A stretch of DNA of 64,000 nt from a bacterium (GTDB lineage Bacteria; Chloroflexota; Anaerolineae; Caldilineales; Caldilineaceae), in the NCBI GenBank assembly GCA_016124945.1, contig WGMT01000019.1:28890-92889 (forward strand), given 5' to 3'. Each line of letters opens with the position of its first letter. Within the stretch, counting starts at the first letter, position 1. The translations under genes and the position numbers were made by a program. Under the pieces are notes generated by a model that ran no database searches, was not told the origin of the DNA, and worked only from the letters and a program-made list of their open reading frames with translations. Positions 35,798 to 45,914 of the stretch are shown here, in pieces.

Positions 35798-36661
35798 ATG
35801 ATGCGTAACTTTTGGAAGGCTCATATACAGGCGATGTTGATTGGCGTAATGGCGGCGGTGTTGTTAACTGGTTGCACCACGGCGCTGCCTGCACCGGCGC
35901 CGCCTGCTGATGGTACAGCCGGCGGCGCCGAAGAGCAGAGAGAGATTGAGTTGCTTGTATTTGCTGCGGCTTCACTGACCGACGCCTTCGACGAGATCAA
36001 CGCCGCTTTTGAGGTACAGAATCCAGGCGTTACTGTGCTGGCCAACTACGGCGGCTCTTCGGGGCTGGCGACACAACTGCTTGAAGGCGCGCCGGCGGAT
36101 GTCTTTGCGTCGGCCAACACGCGACAGATGCAAAATGTGGTGGATGGTGGGCTTGTCACCGCGGACCCGGCCACCTTTGCCACCAACCGCCTCGTGATCA
36201 TCACCCCCGCCGACAACCCCGCCGGTCTCGAAACGCCGGCTGATCTGGCGCAGCCGGGGATCAAGCTGGTGCTGGCAACATCCGGTGTACCGGTGCGAGA
36301 TTATACGGATCAGATGGTGGCATTGCTGGCTGCTGATCCCGACTATCCCACAGATTTCGCCGAAGCTGTCTACGCCAATCTGGTTTCTGAGGAGGAAAAT
36401 GTGCGGCAGGTGGCGGCCAAGGTGGCGTTGGGCGAAGCCGACGCCGGCGTTGTCTACACGTCGGATGTGACGCCCGACATTGCCGACGATGTGCAACAGC
36501 TCACCGTGCCGGACGCCGTCAATGTCATTGCCGCTTACCCGATTGCACCGATGGCTGCCGCACCACACCCCGAAATGGCGCAGCGTTATGTCGATTTTGT
36601 GATGAGCGGGGCAGGACAGGCGATTCTTATTCGATGGGGTTTTGGGGCCGCCACCGAATGA
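35798..36661 (+). CDS. modA: Molybdate ABC transporter substrate-binding lipoprotein ModA
   Basis: 287 aa from the ATG at 35798, with GAAAGGA upstream. The N-terminus is a lipoprotein signal peptide with lipobox LLTGC (Cys about 25). The periplasmic-binding fold shows ModA landmarks: FAAASLTDAFDEI, NYGGSSGLATQLLEGAPADVFASA in parts (YGGSSGLATQLLEGAPADV), NRLVIITP, KLVLATSGVPVRDY and GEADAGVVYTSD. The oxyanion is bound by Ser and main-chain groups in these loops. Tungstate or other oxyanions are possible. The gene is coupled to modB by an ATGA overlap. Confidence 0.92.
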   Translation: MMRNFWKAHIQAMLIGVMAAVLLTGCTTALPAPAPPADGTAGGAEEQREIELLVFAAASLTDAFDEINAAFEVQNPGVTVLANYGGSSGLATQLLEGAPADVFASANTRQMQNVVDGGLVTADPATFATNRLVIITPADNPAGLETPADLAQPGIKLVLATSGVPVRDYTDQMVALLAADPDYPTDFAEAVYANLVSEEENVRQVAAKVALGEADAGVVYTSDVTPDIADDVQQLTVPDAVNVIAAYPIAPMAAAPHPEMAQRYVDFVMSGAGQAILIRWGFGAATE

Positions 36662-37521
36662 GCGACTTGCGTGCGCCCAAACCGCATGTCAAAGCCAGGC
36701 GTGAATCTACGGCAATGCGTGTCACCGTGGGCATAGCGGGGACGTTGATGCTGGCGTTGCTGTTGATCCCATTGCTGGCACTGCTCTGGCGCGGTCTACA
36801 AGATCCCATGCAGCCGTTGGCGTTGCTCGACAGCGCCGTCTTTGACGCAGTGCGGTTGAGCCTCATAACCACCGGGGTGAGCATGATCTTTGTGATTGTG
36901 CTGGGCACGCCGCTGGCATACGCCTTTGCCCGCTATCAATTTCCCTTTAAGCGTGTGCTCAACCTGATTGTGGAGTTACCCATTGTGCTACCGCCGGTGG
37001 TGGCAGGGTTGGCGCTGCTCATGGCCTTTGGTCGTCGCGGTCTTTTTGGCCCGGCGCTGGCCTCGATGGAGATTACGTTGCCCTTTACCGCCGCCGCCAT
37101 TGTGATTGCACAGGTCTTTGTTTCGTCGCCGTTTTACATCCGCGCCGTACAGGTGCGCTTTGAGGCGATCCCCCGAGAGATCGAAGAAGCCGCCGGCATG
37201 GACGGCGCGTCGGGCTGGCAGATCTTTGGGCGCATCACGTTGCCGCTCAGCAGTCGCGCCCTGCTGACAGGGTTGATGCTGAGTTGGGCGAGAGCGCTGG
37301 GCGAATTCGGCGCCACGATCCTCTTTGCCGGTAATCTGCCCGGTCGCACACAGACGATGCCGTTGCTCGTTTACAGCGCGCTGGAACGAGATCTGAACGC
37401 AGCAATCTGGACAGGTCTGTTCTTGGTGGCGTTGGCACTGGCAACGCTCGGAATGGTCAACTGGGTGGCGCGGCGTCTGGCTGATCAGGAAGAAAGCGAT
37501 CCATTGGCGGATCGGTTCTGA
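36658..37521 (+). CDS. modB: Molybdate ABC transporter permease ModB
   Basis: 287 aa, its ATG overlapping the modA stop. Five to six membrane helices, with the permease core (FVIVLGTPLAYAFARYQF, LPIVLPPVVAGLALLMAFG) and the EAA loop that docks the ATPase (EIEEAAGMDGASGWQIFGRI). The C-terminus ends in charged residues. No modC ATPase gene follows; the next gene is convergent and overlaps the last 37 bases. The ATPase must be encoded elsewhere or shared with another importer. Confidence 0.92.
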   Translation: MSDLRAPKPHVKARRESTAMRVTVGIAGTLMLALLLIPLLALLWRGLQDPMQPLALLDSAVFDAVRLSLITTGVSMIFVIVLGTPLAYAFARYQFPFKRVLNLIVELPIVLPPVVAGLALLMAFGRRGLFGPALASMEITLPFTAAAIVIAQVFVSSPFYIRAVQVRFEAIPREIEEAAGMDGASGWQIFGRITLPLSSRALLTGLMLSWARALGEFGATILFAGNLPGRTQTMPLLVYSALERDLNAAIWTGLFLVALALATLGMVNWVARRLADQEESDPLADRF

Positions 37522-37688
37522 TCAGTCTGCATGGCCAGGAAAGCCGTCAGCGCCTGAAGTGTCCAAAACTCGTGACGCTCCACACCGTCGGGGCTTTCCA
37601 GCGTGTAACACCAGCGGGCGTGTACGTCGTCATCCACCCGGCGCAGACGTAACAGGTAGGATCGGTAGCGATCTTGGCGGTGCGGCAT
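37485..37688 (-). CDS. Small unknown protein (67 aa), convergent overlap with modB
   Basis: I chose the ATG at 37688, preceded by GGAGAAAGCT. The protein reads YRSYLLRLRRVDDD, ARWCYTLESPDGVERHEF, WTLQALTAFLAMQ: an alternating beta-strand/helix pattern that I have seen as a recurrent small protein in Chloroflexota, without known role. Its final 37 bases overlap the 3' end of modB on the opposite strand, so the transcripts are antisense at their ends. Confidence 0.65.
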   Translation of the reverse strand: MPHRQDRYRSYLLRLRRVDDDVHARWCYTLESPDGVERHEFWTLQALTAFLAMQTDQNRSANGSLSS

Positions 37689-37784
37689 AGCTTTCTCCAG
37701 CCTCAGAGTCGAAAGATTATACCCCCATCCTACGCCTGAAACGTGACCCATGCGTGACTGGCCTCACGCGCTCAGCATCGTCTG

Positions 37785-39632
37785 TCAAGCACCCCGCTGT
37801 TCAAAGTCAAACAGCGAGAAGCGGCGGAGGATGGAGCCGCCGATGAATTCGCGGATGATAGAGTTGTCGGGCACGATGTCTTCGTCGATGGGGCGCACCC
37901 AGCGCAGGAAGGCGAGTAGACGGCGCGCTTCGACGTAGGCGGGGGTGTCCCATTCGATCTGGAGAAGCAGGGGTTCGACGATGGGTTTGAGTACACCGAG
38001 TTCGTAGAGCAGCGCCGAATTGAAGACGACGTCGGCGTTACCCTGGAAGGGGAAGATGTAGAGCCGCTCGCCGCGGCGGACACTTTCCCAGCGTTCGATG
38101 GTGTCGGCGGCGGTGTAACCACGGTGAGCATTGTCCCGTGCAATACGGCGCAACAGGCGCACGTCTGAGGTGGAGATGCGGTTGTGTTGATCCAGATTCA
38201 AATGTGCGAGGACGCTGACATAGACATGCAGCGTCATCTCGTTGGGGATGGCGGTGGTGAGTTGCGGATTGAGACCGTGGATGCCTTCGATGATCAGCAC
38301 CTGATTGGCGGCCAGTTTCACCGTCTCGCCCACTTCGCTACGCCCAGTGACGAAGTTGTACGAAGGCAGGATCACCTCTTCGCCGTCAAGCAGCGCCACC
38401 AGATCGCGGTTGAGCCTTTCAAGATTGATGGCGGCCAACGCCTCGAAATCGTAATCTCCGTCTGCTGTGCGTGGGGTTAGTTCGCGGTCGATAAAGTAGT
38501 TGTCCAACGAAAGGGCGTAAGGGCGGATGCCGTTGGCGAGCAGTTGCACACTGAGGCGCTTGGCAAAGGTCGTCTTGCCGCTGCTGCTGGGCCCGGCGAT
38601 GAGGACAACCCGAATGCGGCGGCGGACATCGTCCGTCTTCCACGAATCGGCGACGGTGGAGCCGATGGCGGCGATGCGACGTTCGTGCAGCGCCTCGCTA
38701 ATCAGCGTGATCTCCGACATCTTGCCGGCAACCACGGCGTTGTTGAGCGAGCCGAGGTTTTGCAGGTCCATGCGCCCGAGCCATTCACGGTACTCTCGAA
38801 AAACGGTGAGCAGTGGGCCAATCGGTTGGATTGGAGGCAATTCGGTGGGCAGTTCTCGCATGGGGAAGCGCAGCAGAAAGCCGTTGCCGTAGGGAGCCAG
38901 GCCGAACCAGCGCAGGTAACCGGTGCTGGGGGCCATGTAGCCGTGAAAATAGTTTTGCACACCGTCAAGGCTGTACAGGGTGAGATCGTCCTTGCGACGG
39001 TGGGCGAGTAGGGCGACCTTGCTTTCGTCGCCGTTGCTGTGGAAGAACCTGACCAACTCCTCCAGGGGCAGCCGCCGTGAGGTGATGGGCAGGTCATCGG
39101 CCACGAGGCGGTGCATTTCGGCTTCAATTTGGCGCAGAGCTTCTTCGCTGAAAGTGGGATGATCGAAGACGGTACAGTAGTAGCCGCCGAAGGGAAGGCT
39201 GTGCTCGATGGCGATACGCGCATCCGGAAAGGTACGCTTCAAGGCAGCAAGCAGCAGCAGGGTGAGCGAACGTCGATAGATACGCGCCCCATCCGGGTGT
39301 CGCATGTCGACAATTTGGGCAGACACGTTGCGCAGCACCGGCGCTGTCAACTCACGCAGCCGGCCATCGAGCAGTATGCCCATAGGGAAGACGACCTCAA
39401 GGGAATCCGCTTCACCGCCAGGCGATGCTTCACCGTTTAACAGGCGCCACACGAAAGGTTCCACCGGTGTCCCAACAGGACCGGAGAGGGTGACGCCGGC
39501 ATCAAACTGCACCTGTACCGTCTCTTGCGGCGGCTTTGAGACAATCGGCGGCCATTCGCGCCGCGCAATCGGCGTGAGGATCGGTTTTGCCTCGTTCAAG
39601 GTGGATGATGTTCCCTGTTCACTGCGCTTCAT
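37785..39632 (-). CDS. Uridine kinase-like nucleoside kinase with N-terminal TGS/ThrRS-like domain
   Basis: 615 aa. The N-terminal 330 residues resemble the TGS and threonyl-tRNA synthetase second-additional-domain region (VQVQFDAGVTLSGPVG, then SLPFGGYYCTVFD). The C-terminal kinase has a P-loop GPSSSGKTTFAKRL, a nearby ALSLDNYFID acceptor-side motif, DFEALAAINLERLN, and VLIIEGIHGLNP. This two-part architecture is known from bacterial nucleoside kinases distinct from Udk. It probably phosphorylates uridine or cytidine; the role of the first domain is unclear. The first about 25 residues are poorly conserved in style, so a later start is possible. Confidence 0.85.
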   Translation of the reverse strand: MKRSEQGTSSTLNEAKPILTPIARREWPPIVSKPPQETVQVQFDAGVTLSGPVGTPVEPFVWRLLNGEASPGGEADSLEVVFPMGILLDGRLRELTAPVLRNVSAQIVDMRHPDGARIYRRSLTLLLLAALKRTFPDARIAIEHSLPFGGYYCTVFDHPTFSEEALRQIEAEMHRLVADDLPITSRRLPLEELVRFFHSNGDESKVALLAHRRKDDLTLYSLDGVQNYFHGYMAPSTGYLRWFGLAPYGNGFLLRFPMRELPTELPPIQPIGPLLTVFREYREWLGRMDLQNLGSLNNAVVAGKMSEITLISEALHERRIAAIGSTVADSWKTDDVRRRIRVVLIAGPSSSGKTTFAKRLSVQLLANGIRPYALSLDNYFIDRELTPRTADGDYDFEALAAINLERLNRDLVALLDGEEVILPSYNFVTGRSEVGETVKLAANQVLIIEGIHGLNPQLTTAIPNEMTLHVYVSVLAHLNLDQHNRISTSDVRLLRRIARDNAHRGYTAADTIERWESVRRGERLYIFPFQGNADVVFNSALLYELGVLKPIVEPLLLQIEWDTPAYVEARRLLAFLRWVRPIDEDIVPDNSIIREFIGGSILRRFSLFDFEQRGA

Positions 39633-39760
39633 GTTGACCTAAACTTTCTAGTACTGGAAAGTACTTCCAGGTGCGACGCGTTGGCCAAACCGTTGATGCA
39701 TACAGGCCGGTCTCCTGACAAGTGCTCGCACCTGTAACATTCGCTAGAAAAACAAATCGC

Positions 39761-39793
39761 CAGAAAAACAAAAAGGGCGTCGATGCGCCCTTT
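39761..39793 (-). terminator. Rho-independent terminator for the DUF1540-like gene
   Basis: On the minus strand the stem AAAGGGCG/CGCCCTTT (39772-39779 with 39786-39793, loop of six) is followed by a T-rich tract (complement of CAGAAAAACAAAAA). It lies about 30 bases after the stop codon at 39822. Confidence 0.75.
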
Positions 39794-39821
39794 GTGACTG
39801 CTGAGTCGGCTGTGGATTGTG

Positions 39822-40115
39822 TCAACGCCACTCTTCGTCTTCTCCAACGGTGGCGTCTTCTTCCTCATCGTCGTCATCGTCGTCGGCATCGACTTCGTAG
39901 AGGCTTTCATCGAGATCTTCATCCCACAATGGCTCTTCGTCGTCCCACTCTAGTTCGTCGTCGTCGTCGGCGCTGTTGACTCGATAGGCTTCGTAATCGA
40001 CTTCTTCGAAGGTGACACAGGCGAGGGTAGTGGCATCGATCTCTATTTCATCGGCGTCGCACCAGCCGTCAATATTGAAAATACAACGCTCCTGCGGACA
40101 GCGAATCCGGGTCAT
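39822..40115 (-). CDS. DUF1540-like Cys motif protein with very acidic tail
   Basis: 97 aa from the ATG at 40115, with GGAGGAAG six bases upstream; a start at 40130 would overlap that site. The first 40 residues carry the DUF1540-type pattern RIRCPQERCIFNIDGWCDADEI in parts (C-x4-C-x6-C, then a Cys in TLACVTFEE), likely a small metal or Fe-S site. The remainder is almost wholly Asp/Glu (DADDDDDDEEED region). An acidic tail of this sort may bind cations or basic partners. The function of the family is unknown. Confidence 0.75.
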   Translation of the reverse strand: MTRIRCPQERCIFNIDGWCDADEIEIDATTLACVTFEEVDYEAYRVNSADDDDELEWDDEEPLWDEDLDESLYEVDADDDDDDEEEDATVGEDEEWR

Positions 40116-40353
40116 GCGTGCTTCCTCCACTCTAAATTTGGGTATCTATCAACTGCATCCAGCAGTTTCGGATCGATGATCAGGCCAATGTTAAATAATT
40201 CGCAGTATATCATACTTAGACGCGCCGTCAACCGATTTCCGGCTGAATTCGACTGGGAATTATGTGTAATTTCCCCCTGGCGTCTGCTGTTGTATGCGGG
40301 CATAGTGCAAGGTAGATACACAATGTCATTACGTTAAGCAGTGTGGTCGAATG

Positions 40354-40438
40354 TTGCAGGTTGCAGGTTGCAGGTTGCAGGTTGCAGGTGACAAGCGAGG
40401 TCACTTCTGCTGTCGTCTGTCGTCTGTCGTCCGTCGTC
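40354..40438. repeat. Two adjacent heptamer blocks (TTGCAGG x5, TGTCGTC x3)
   Basis: Five perfect TTGCAGG heptamers (40354-40388) are followed after 22 bases by three TGTCGTC heptamers and a CGTCGTC variant (40411-40438). Neither block has a mirrored arm close by. The remaining bases of this 481-base gap (40116-40596) show no convincing gene; a minus-strand frame at 40112-40321 has no ribosome-binding site. Confidence 0.85.
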
Positions 40439-40487
40439 CAGCCTTAACTGAATGATATTGAGTAGATACAGTAAATGGCAGGTGTAG

Positions 40488-40525
40488 GAGATCTGACATG
40501 GATTGTCTCAGATCTCATGTACAAT
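40488..40525 (+). promoter_or_regulatory. Inverted repeat and -10 box upstream of glutamate dehydrogenase
   Basis: GAGATCTGA and TCAGATCTC (40488-40496, 40508-40516) form a perfect 9-bp inverted repeat with an 11-base spacer. A TACAAT -10-like box follows at 40520-40525. An operator overlapping the -35 zone of the dehydrogenase promoter would fit nitrogen- or carbon-dependent control. Confidence 0.5.
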
Positions 40526-40596
40526 AAGGACAACAATTCTCTTTGAATTGTTTCGCATTTTCTATTCACAACTGAGCATGTAACAGGAGTTTTTCA

Positions 40597-42048
<1,452 letters not shown>

Positions 42049-42060
42049 CGAGAGCATGAA

Positions 42061-42155
42061 ATAGAACGCGGATTGGGCCGATCGAGCGGATCCAGGCCGA
42101 TTTATCTTAGAATAATCCGCCTGGATCCGCTCGATCCGCTCAATCCGCGTTCTAT
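42061..42155. repeat. 37-bp inverted repeat of nonamer words (GGATYGAGC type)
   Basis: Arms at 42061-42097 and 42119-42155 pair with two mismatches around a 21-base loop. Each arm is itself built of GGATTGAGC/GGATCGAGC/GGATCCAGG words. It starts 12 bases after the dehydrogenase stop and could act as terminator, although no T-tract follows directly. Confidence 0.85.
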
Positions 42156-42248
42156 CTCTTTCTATCCCCCCTCCGTTGACAATCCAAACGCGGCACAGAT
42201 ATACTAAACGGTGACACCGCCGATTTCCTCACGCGATTTGGAATACTC

Positions 42249-43160
42249 ATGTCTCAACCTTCTACGGTTTCCCACGATGCGCAGAGCTTATCGGCGCAGA
42301 GTGTGGCGTTGGTCACAGTCCTCTTGTTTGTAGATAGTTTGCACTTTATCTTCGCTCGTTTGCTCTTGCCACATGTCGGCCCGCCACTTTCGGTGCTCTA
42401 TGTGATGGGTGTGGCAACTGTTGAGGTAGGCATCTACGCTGCCCTCACCCGCCGTCTGCGTTGGGCATACTTCCGCCAACATTGGAAGCTTTTTTCGGCT
42501 ATCGGCTTCTGCATTGCAGTGAGTACGGTGGTGAACTATGAAGCAATCTCCTTTATTGACGCGGGGACAGCTTCGATGCTGGGCAAGACGACGCTCATCT
42601 TCGGGCTTGGCTTCGGCATCCTCTGGCTGGGGGATCGGCTCAGCCGCCTACAGGTGATTGGCAGTGTCATTGCGATTGGTGGGTTGGTGGTGATCACCTT
42701 TCAGCCCGGCGATTTTCTACGTTTGGGCGCGGTGATGATCATCGGCTCCACCTTCCTCTACGCACTGCATGCAGCTTTAAGCAAACGCTACACGCAAGAG
42801 ATGGATCTGGTAAACTTCTTCTTTTTCCGCTTGCTCTTTACCACAATGGTGCTACTTGTAATCGTGGCCGGCAGTGGTCAGCTTGGCCTGCCACCGACGC
42901 CGACGGCGTGGTTGCTGCTCATCCTTGCCGGTACTGTCGATGTCACCATTAGCCGGGCACTCTACTACACGGCGTTGCGGCGGCTCAACATGAGCATCTT
43001 TTCGATTATGCTCACCGCAGGGCCTGTGGTGGCGGTGCTCTGGTCGCTGTTGTTGTTCGATACATTCCCCACGCCACAGCAGTTGATCGGCGGTGTGGGT
43101 GTCCTCGGCGGCGTTGCGCTGGTGACAGCGGCGCCGCTCCTCGAAAAAAGGCTGAGGTGA
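42249..43160 (+). CDS. EamA/DMT superfamily transporter
   Basis: 303 aa with ten predicted membrane helices in two EamA halves. Markers include NYEAISFIDAGTASMLGKTTLIFGL in parts (NYEAISFIDAGTASMLGKT), GIVLGLGDRL-type end of the first half (LWLGDRLSRLQVIGSVIAIGG), and the second half with LYYTALRRLNMSIFSIMLTAGPVVAVLWS in parts. Substrate unknown; drug or metabolite export is typical. The next gene starts two bases after the stop, so the two are likely one transcript. Confidence 0.85.
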   Translation: MSQPSTVSHDAQSLSAQSVALVTVLLFVDSLHFIFARLLLPHVGPPLSVLYVMGVATVEVGIYAALTRRLRWAYFRQHWKLFSAIGFCIAVSTVVNYEAISFIDAGTASMLGKTTLIFGLGFGILWLGDRLSRLQVIGSVIAIGGLVVITFQPGDFLRLGAVMIIGSTFLYALHAALSKRYTQEMDLVNFFFFRLLFTTMVLLVIVAGSGQLGLPPTPTAWLLLILAGTVDVTISRALYYTALRRLNMSIFSIMLTAGPVVAVLWSLLLFDTFPTPQQLIGGVGVLGGVALVTAAPLLEKRLR

Positions 43161-43161
43161 T

Positions 43162-44244
43162 ATGACGCAAAAGTCTATGGGTTATGTCGAACTAGAGTGG
43201 ATCTGCCTTAACTGCGATACACGCAATCCTGGTTCGCAGGAAAAGTGTAGCGGCTGTGGCGCAGCACAACCTGCCGATGTGGAATTTGTGCAACCACTAC
43301 AAGAGACCATTGTCACCGACGAAACCAAAATCGCTGATGCCAAAGCCGGGCCGGACATTCACTGCGGTTACTGCAATGCGCGCAATGATGCCACGGCCAA
43401 GACATGTCGACAGTGCGGGGCAGACCTGGGCGAAGGCAAAGCGCGCAGTGCAGGTCGCGTGTTGGGGGCGCACCGGCACCAGGCAGTGGCCGACGTCACC
43501 TGCCCGGCGTGTGGCAGCGCCAATCCAGCCGCGGCACGGCGTTGTCAGCGTTGTGGTGCAGGGCTCGCTTCTCCCGATACATTGCGCGCCGCGGCAAAGC
43601 AGCCGGTGGCTGTCCCTGCGGCGGGGGGTGGGGGGAAGATGTTCCTCTACATCGCCGTTGGGGTTGTGGCCGCGATTGTGATCTTCATTTTCCTCAGCAT
43701 GCGCACAGAAGACACGATGGGCGTGGTCGAAACGGTCAACTGGGAGCGGCGCATTGAGATCCAGGCGCTGGTCCCTGTGCAGAAGGAAGCCTGGCTCGAC
43801 GAGGTGCCTACAGGCGTGGAGCTAGGACAGTGTCGCAAACGGGTGGAGAGTGTACAAGACGAACCTGCACCCGGTGCGCGAGAAATCTGCGGTACGCCGT
43901 ACACGGTGGATCAGGGCAGTGGCTTCGGCGAGGTGGTACAGGATTGCCAGTACGAAATCCTCGACGACTGGTGCAGCTATACGGTGCAGGAGTGGAGTAG
44001 TGTAGACTCAGTCAGCGTTGACGGCGTGGGGCTTGCCGCCGTGTGGCCGGAATTGCAACTACAAAGCGGCCAGCGCGAAGGACGACGCAGCGAAGTCTAC
44101 ACCGTCCTCTTTGACGCCGACGGCGAACAATACAAGTTCAACGTACGCAGCGCCGACGAAGCGGCCCAGTTCGAAGCAGGCAGCCGCTGGATCCTGTCGG
44201 TCAATACGTTTGGGGCGCTGACAGATGTGGAACCGGTGAGATGA
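43162..44244 (+). CDS. Triple zinc-ribbon membrane protein
   Basis: 360 aa. Three zinc ribbons of RanBP2/DZR type lie in the first 135 residues: CLNCDTRNPGSQEKCSGCG, CGYCNARNDATAKTCRQCG and CPACGSANPAAARRCQRCG. A membrane helix (about 160-185, FLYIAVGVVAAIVIFIFLSM) follows, then an external beta-rich domain with paired Cys (GQCRKRV, REICG, QDCQYEI, DDWCSY), perhaps disulfide-bonded. Zinc ribbons inside and a sensor-like domain outside suggest a membrane signalling or scaffold protein. It precedes a rhomboid protease gene by 40 bases, and a protease-substrate relation is possible but unproven. Confidence 0.75.
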   Translation: MTQKSMGYVELEWICLNCDTRNPGSQEKCSGCGAAQPADVEFVQPLQETIVTDETKIADAKAGPDIHCGYCNARNDATAKTCRQCGADLGEGKARSAGRVLGAHRHQAVADVTCPACGSANPAAARRCQRCGAGLASPDTLRAAAKQPVAVPAAGGGGKMFLYIAVGVVAAIVIFIFLSMRTEDTMGVVETVNWERRIEIQALVPVQKEAWLDEVPTGVELGQCRKRVESVQDEPAPGAREICGTPYTVDQGSGFGEVVQDCQYEILDDWCSYTVQEWSSVDSVSVDGVGLAAVWPELQLQSGQREGRRSEVYTVLFDADGEQYKFNVRSADEAAQFEAGSRWILSVNTFGALTDVEPVR

Positions 44245-44284
44245 GGCGTGGTATGCCCCAACAACACACTTTCCCGGAGGAACC

Positions 44285-44965
44285 ATGATCCCGATTGGTG
44301 ATGAGATACGCAGCCGACGTGTGCCGTTCGTGAACTATGCGCTGCTTGCGATCAACATTGTGGTCTACTTTATGACGAGCTTGCCCGGTGATCGTTTCTT
44401 TATGGCCACGATCCTCGACTTTGGGCTAATCCCGGCGCAGGTCTTCGGTGCAGCGGGAGCGGCCGCGGTACCGGACTTCTTCACCAGTATGTTCTTACAT
44501 GGCAGCCTGGTACATCTAGGCGGCAATATGCTCTATCTGTGGATCTTTGGCGACAATGTGGAAGATGCCCTGGGTCATGTAGGATACGTAATCTTCTACC
44601 TTGCCGGTGGTATTTTGGCAGCACTAACCCATGTGCTACTCAATCTACAATCGACAGTGCCAACGGTGGGAGCGAGTGGTGCGATTGCAGCGGTTTTAGG
44701 CGCATATCTGATCCTCTACCCGGGGAGCCATGTACGCACGATTATTCCGTTGGGGTTTTACATACGTGTGGCCATGCTGCCGGCAGCGGTTGTATTGGGC
44801 TTCTGGTTTCTGTTGCAGTTGTTCGACGGCGTCCTGGCATTGGGTGCGCCGCCTGGGGCGGGTGGGGTGGCCTTTTGGGCGCACATTGGCGGCTTTGTTG
44901 CCGGGGTGTTGTTGGCCAAACTGTTTGCACGCAAGCCCGAACGGTATGGTGGGCCGCTGTATTGA
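44285..44965 (+). CDS. Rhomboid-family intramembrane serine protease
   Basis: 226 aa, GGAGGAACC before the ATG. The rhomboid core is complete: oxyanion Asn region HLGGNMLYLWIFGDNVED, nucleophile Ser in GASGAIAAVLGAYL, and catalytic His in HIGGFVAGVLLAK on the last helix. Six membrane helices fit. Rhomboids cut single-span membrane proteins within or near the bilayer; the adjacent zinc-ribbon protein is single-span and thus a candidate. A bidirectional terminator follows. Confidence 0.92.
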   Translation: MIPIGDEIRSRRVPFVNYALLAINIVVYFMTSLPGDRFFMATILDFGLIPAQVFGAAGAAAVPDFFTSMFLHGSLVHLGGNMLYLWIFGDNVEDALGHVGYVIFYLAGGILAALTHVLLNLQSTVPTVGASGAIAAVLGAYLILYPGSHVRTIIPLGFYIRVAMLPAAVVLGFWFLLQLFDGVLALGAPPGAGGVAFWAHIGGFVAGVLLAKLFARKPERYGGPLY

Positions 44966-44976
44966 GGTTCAACAAT

Positions 44977-45016
44977 AAAAAAGGCCCTGCCGGATCGGGG
45001 GATTTCCGGCAGGGCC
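44977..45016. terminator. Rho-independent terminator between convergent genes
   Basis: A 12-bp GC-rich stem GGCCCTGCCGGA/TCCGGCAGGGCC (44983-44994 and 45005-45016, loop of 10) is flanked on the left by AAAAAA. Read on the minus strand the stem is followed by T6, giving a canonical terminator for rsmI; on the plus strand it may still pause polymerase after the rhomboid gene. Confidence 0.85.
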
Positions 45017-45091
45017 AGCAACCTACGTTGCTAAAGCAATCGTAAACCCGAAAGACGCCGTACACAATACGGGAAACCCCTCAGGTTCACC

Positions 45092-45796
45092 TTACGAGGT
45101 GCCACCAATCACCACAATATACTCTCCTTTGAGCTTCCCCTCTTGGCCTTTCACCACTGCCAACAGTTCACTAATATGGCCACGCTCGATTTTTTCGTAG
45201 AGTTTTGTTAAATCGTTCGCCAGCGCAGCAGGCCGATCCCCGTAGACGGTTAGCGCGTCTTCGAGAAAAGCGGCCAGGCGGTACGGGCTTTCATAGAAGA
45301 TCAGCGTGTGGGGCGAGGCGGCGTCGATTTCCATAAAACGCCGTCGCGGGCCTCCTTTGCGCGGTGGAAAGCCACGAAAGGTGAAGCTGTGGACAGGCAA
45401 CCCAGACAGGATCACTGCCATAATCAGCCCTGTCGGCCCCGGGATGGCTGTCACCGGAAGCCCCGCTTCAAGGGCGGCGCGCACCGCCGTAAAGCCAGGA
45501 TCGGAAATCCCAGGTGTGCCGGCGTTGGTCACCACCGCCACCGACTGCCCGGCCTGTAACGCCTCGACGATGCGCGCCACGGCTTTTTGTTCGTTGTGCT
45601 CGTGAAATGATATTTGGGTGTTGCGAATGTCAAAATGCTGAAGCAGACGCCCTGTCTTGCGCGTGTCTTCGGCGGCGATGAGGTTCACGTTGCGCAACAC
45701 ATCCAGGGCGCGCAAGGTGATGTCCCCAAGGTTGCCGATGGGCGTAGAGACGAGGTAGAGCGTGCCTGGTTCGACGGGAGAAGAATCCATAGACAT
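45092..45796 (-). CDS. rsmI: 16S rRNA 2'-O-methyltransferase RsmI
   Basis: 234 aa. Signature segments of the YraL/RsmI tetrapyrrole-methylase fold: [42 protein letters not shown] (Asn replaces the usual Asp at the first position), TAIPGPTG and [11 protein letters not shown]. It methylates the ribose of C1402 in 16S rRNA at the decoding centre with S-adenosylmethionine. The protein is about 45 residues shorter than E. coli RsmI and lacks the C-terminal extension, as other short versions do. Alone in its transcript between a terminator and a repeat. Confidence 0.92.
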   Translation of the reverse strand: MSMDSSPVEPGTLYLVSTPIGNLGDITLRALDVLRNVNLIAAEDTRKTGRLLQHFDIRNTQISFHEHNEQKAVARIVEALQAGQSVAVVTNAGTPGISDPGFTAVRAALEAGLPVTAIPGPTGLIMAVILSGLPVHSFTFRGFPPRKGGPRRRFMEIDAASPHTLIFYESPYRLAAFLEDALTVYGDRPAALANDLTKLYEKIERGHISELLAVVKGQEGKLKGEYIVVIGGTS

Positions 45797-45814
45797 GGGT
45801 AATCCGATGAGGGT

Positions 45815-45878
45815 AAAAATGAGTAACGAGTAACGAGTAGGCTATGTCGTGAGCCTACTCATTACTCGTTACTCATTT
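45815..45878. repeat. Heptamer-word hairpin (GAGTAAC type)
   Basis: Arms at 45815-45842 and 45851-45878 (28 bases) pair with one mismatch around an 8-base loop. The arms consist of GAGTAAC/GAGTAAT words, akin to those of the element at 23908. It lies between rsmI and the corrinoid protein gene. Confidence 0.9.
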
Positions 45879-45914
45879 TGTTGAGAAAAACAGGCCCAGA
45901 AGAATCCGGTTCTG

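Noticed and set aside
40112..40321. 69-codon minus-strand frame upstream of the DUF1540-like gene
   Set aside because: Its end overlaps the next start by ATGA, but no ribosome-binding site or protein-like composition was found.
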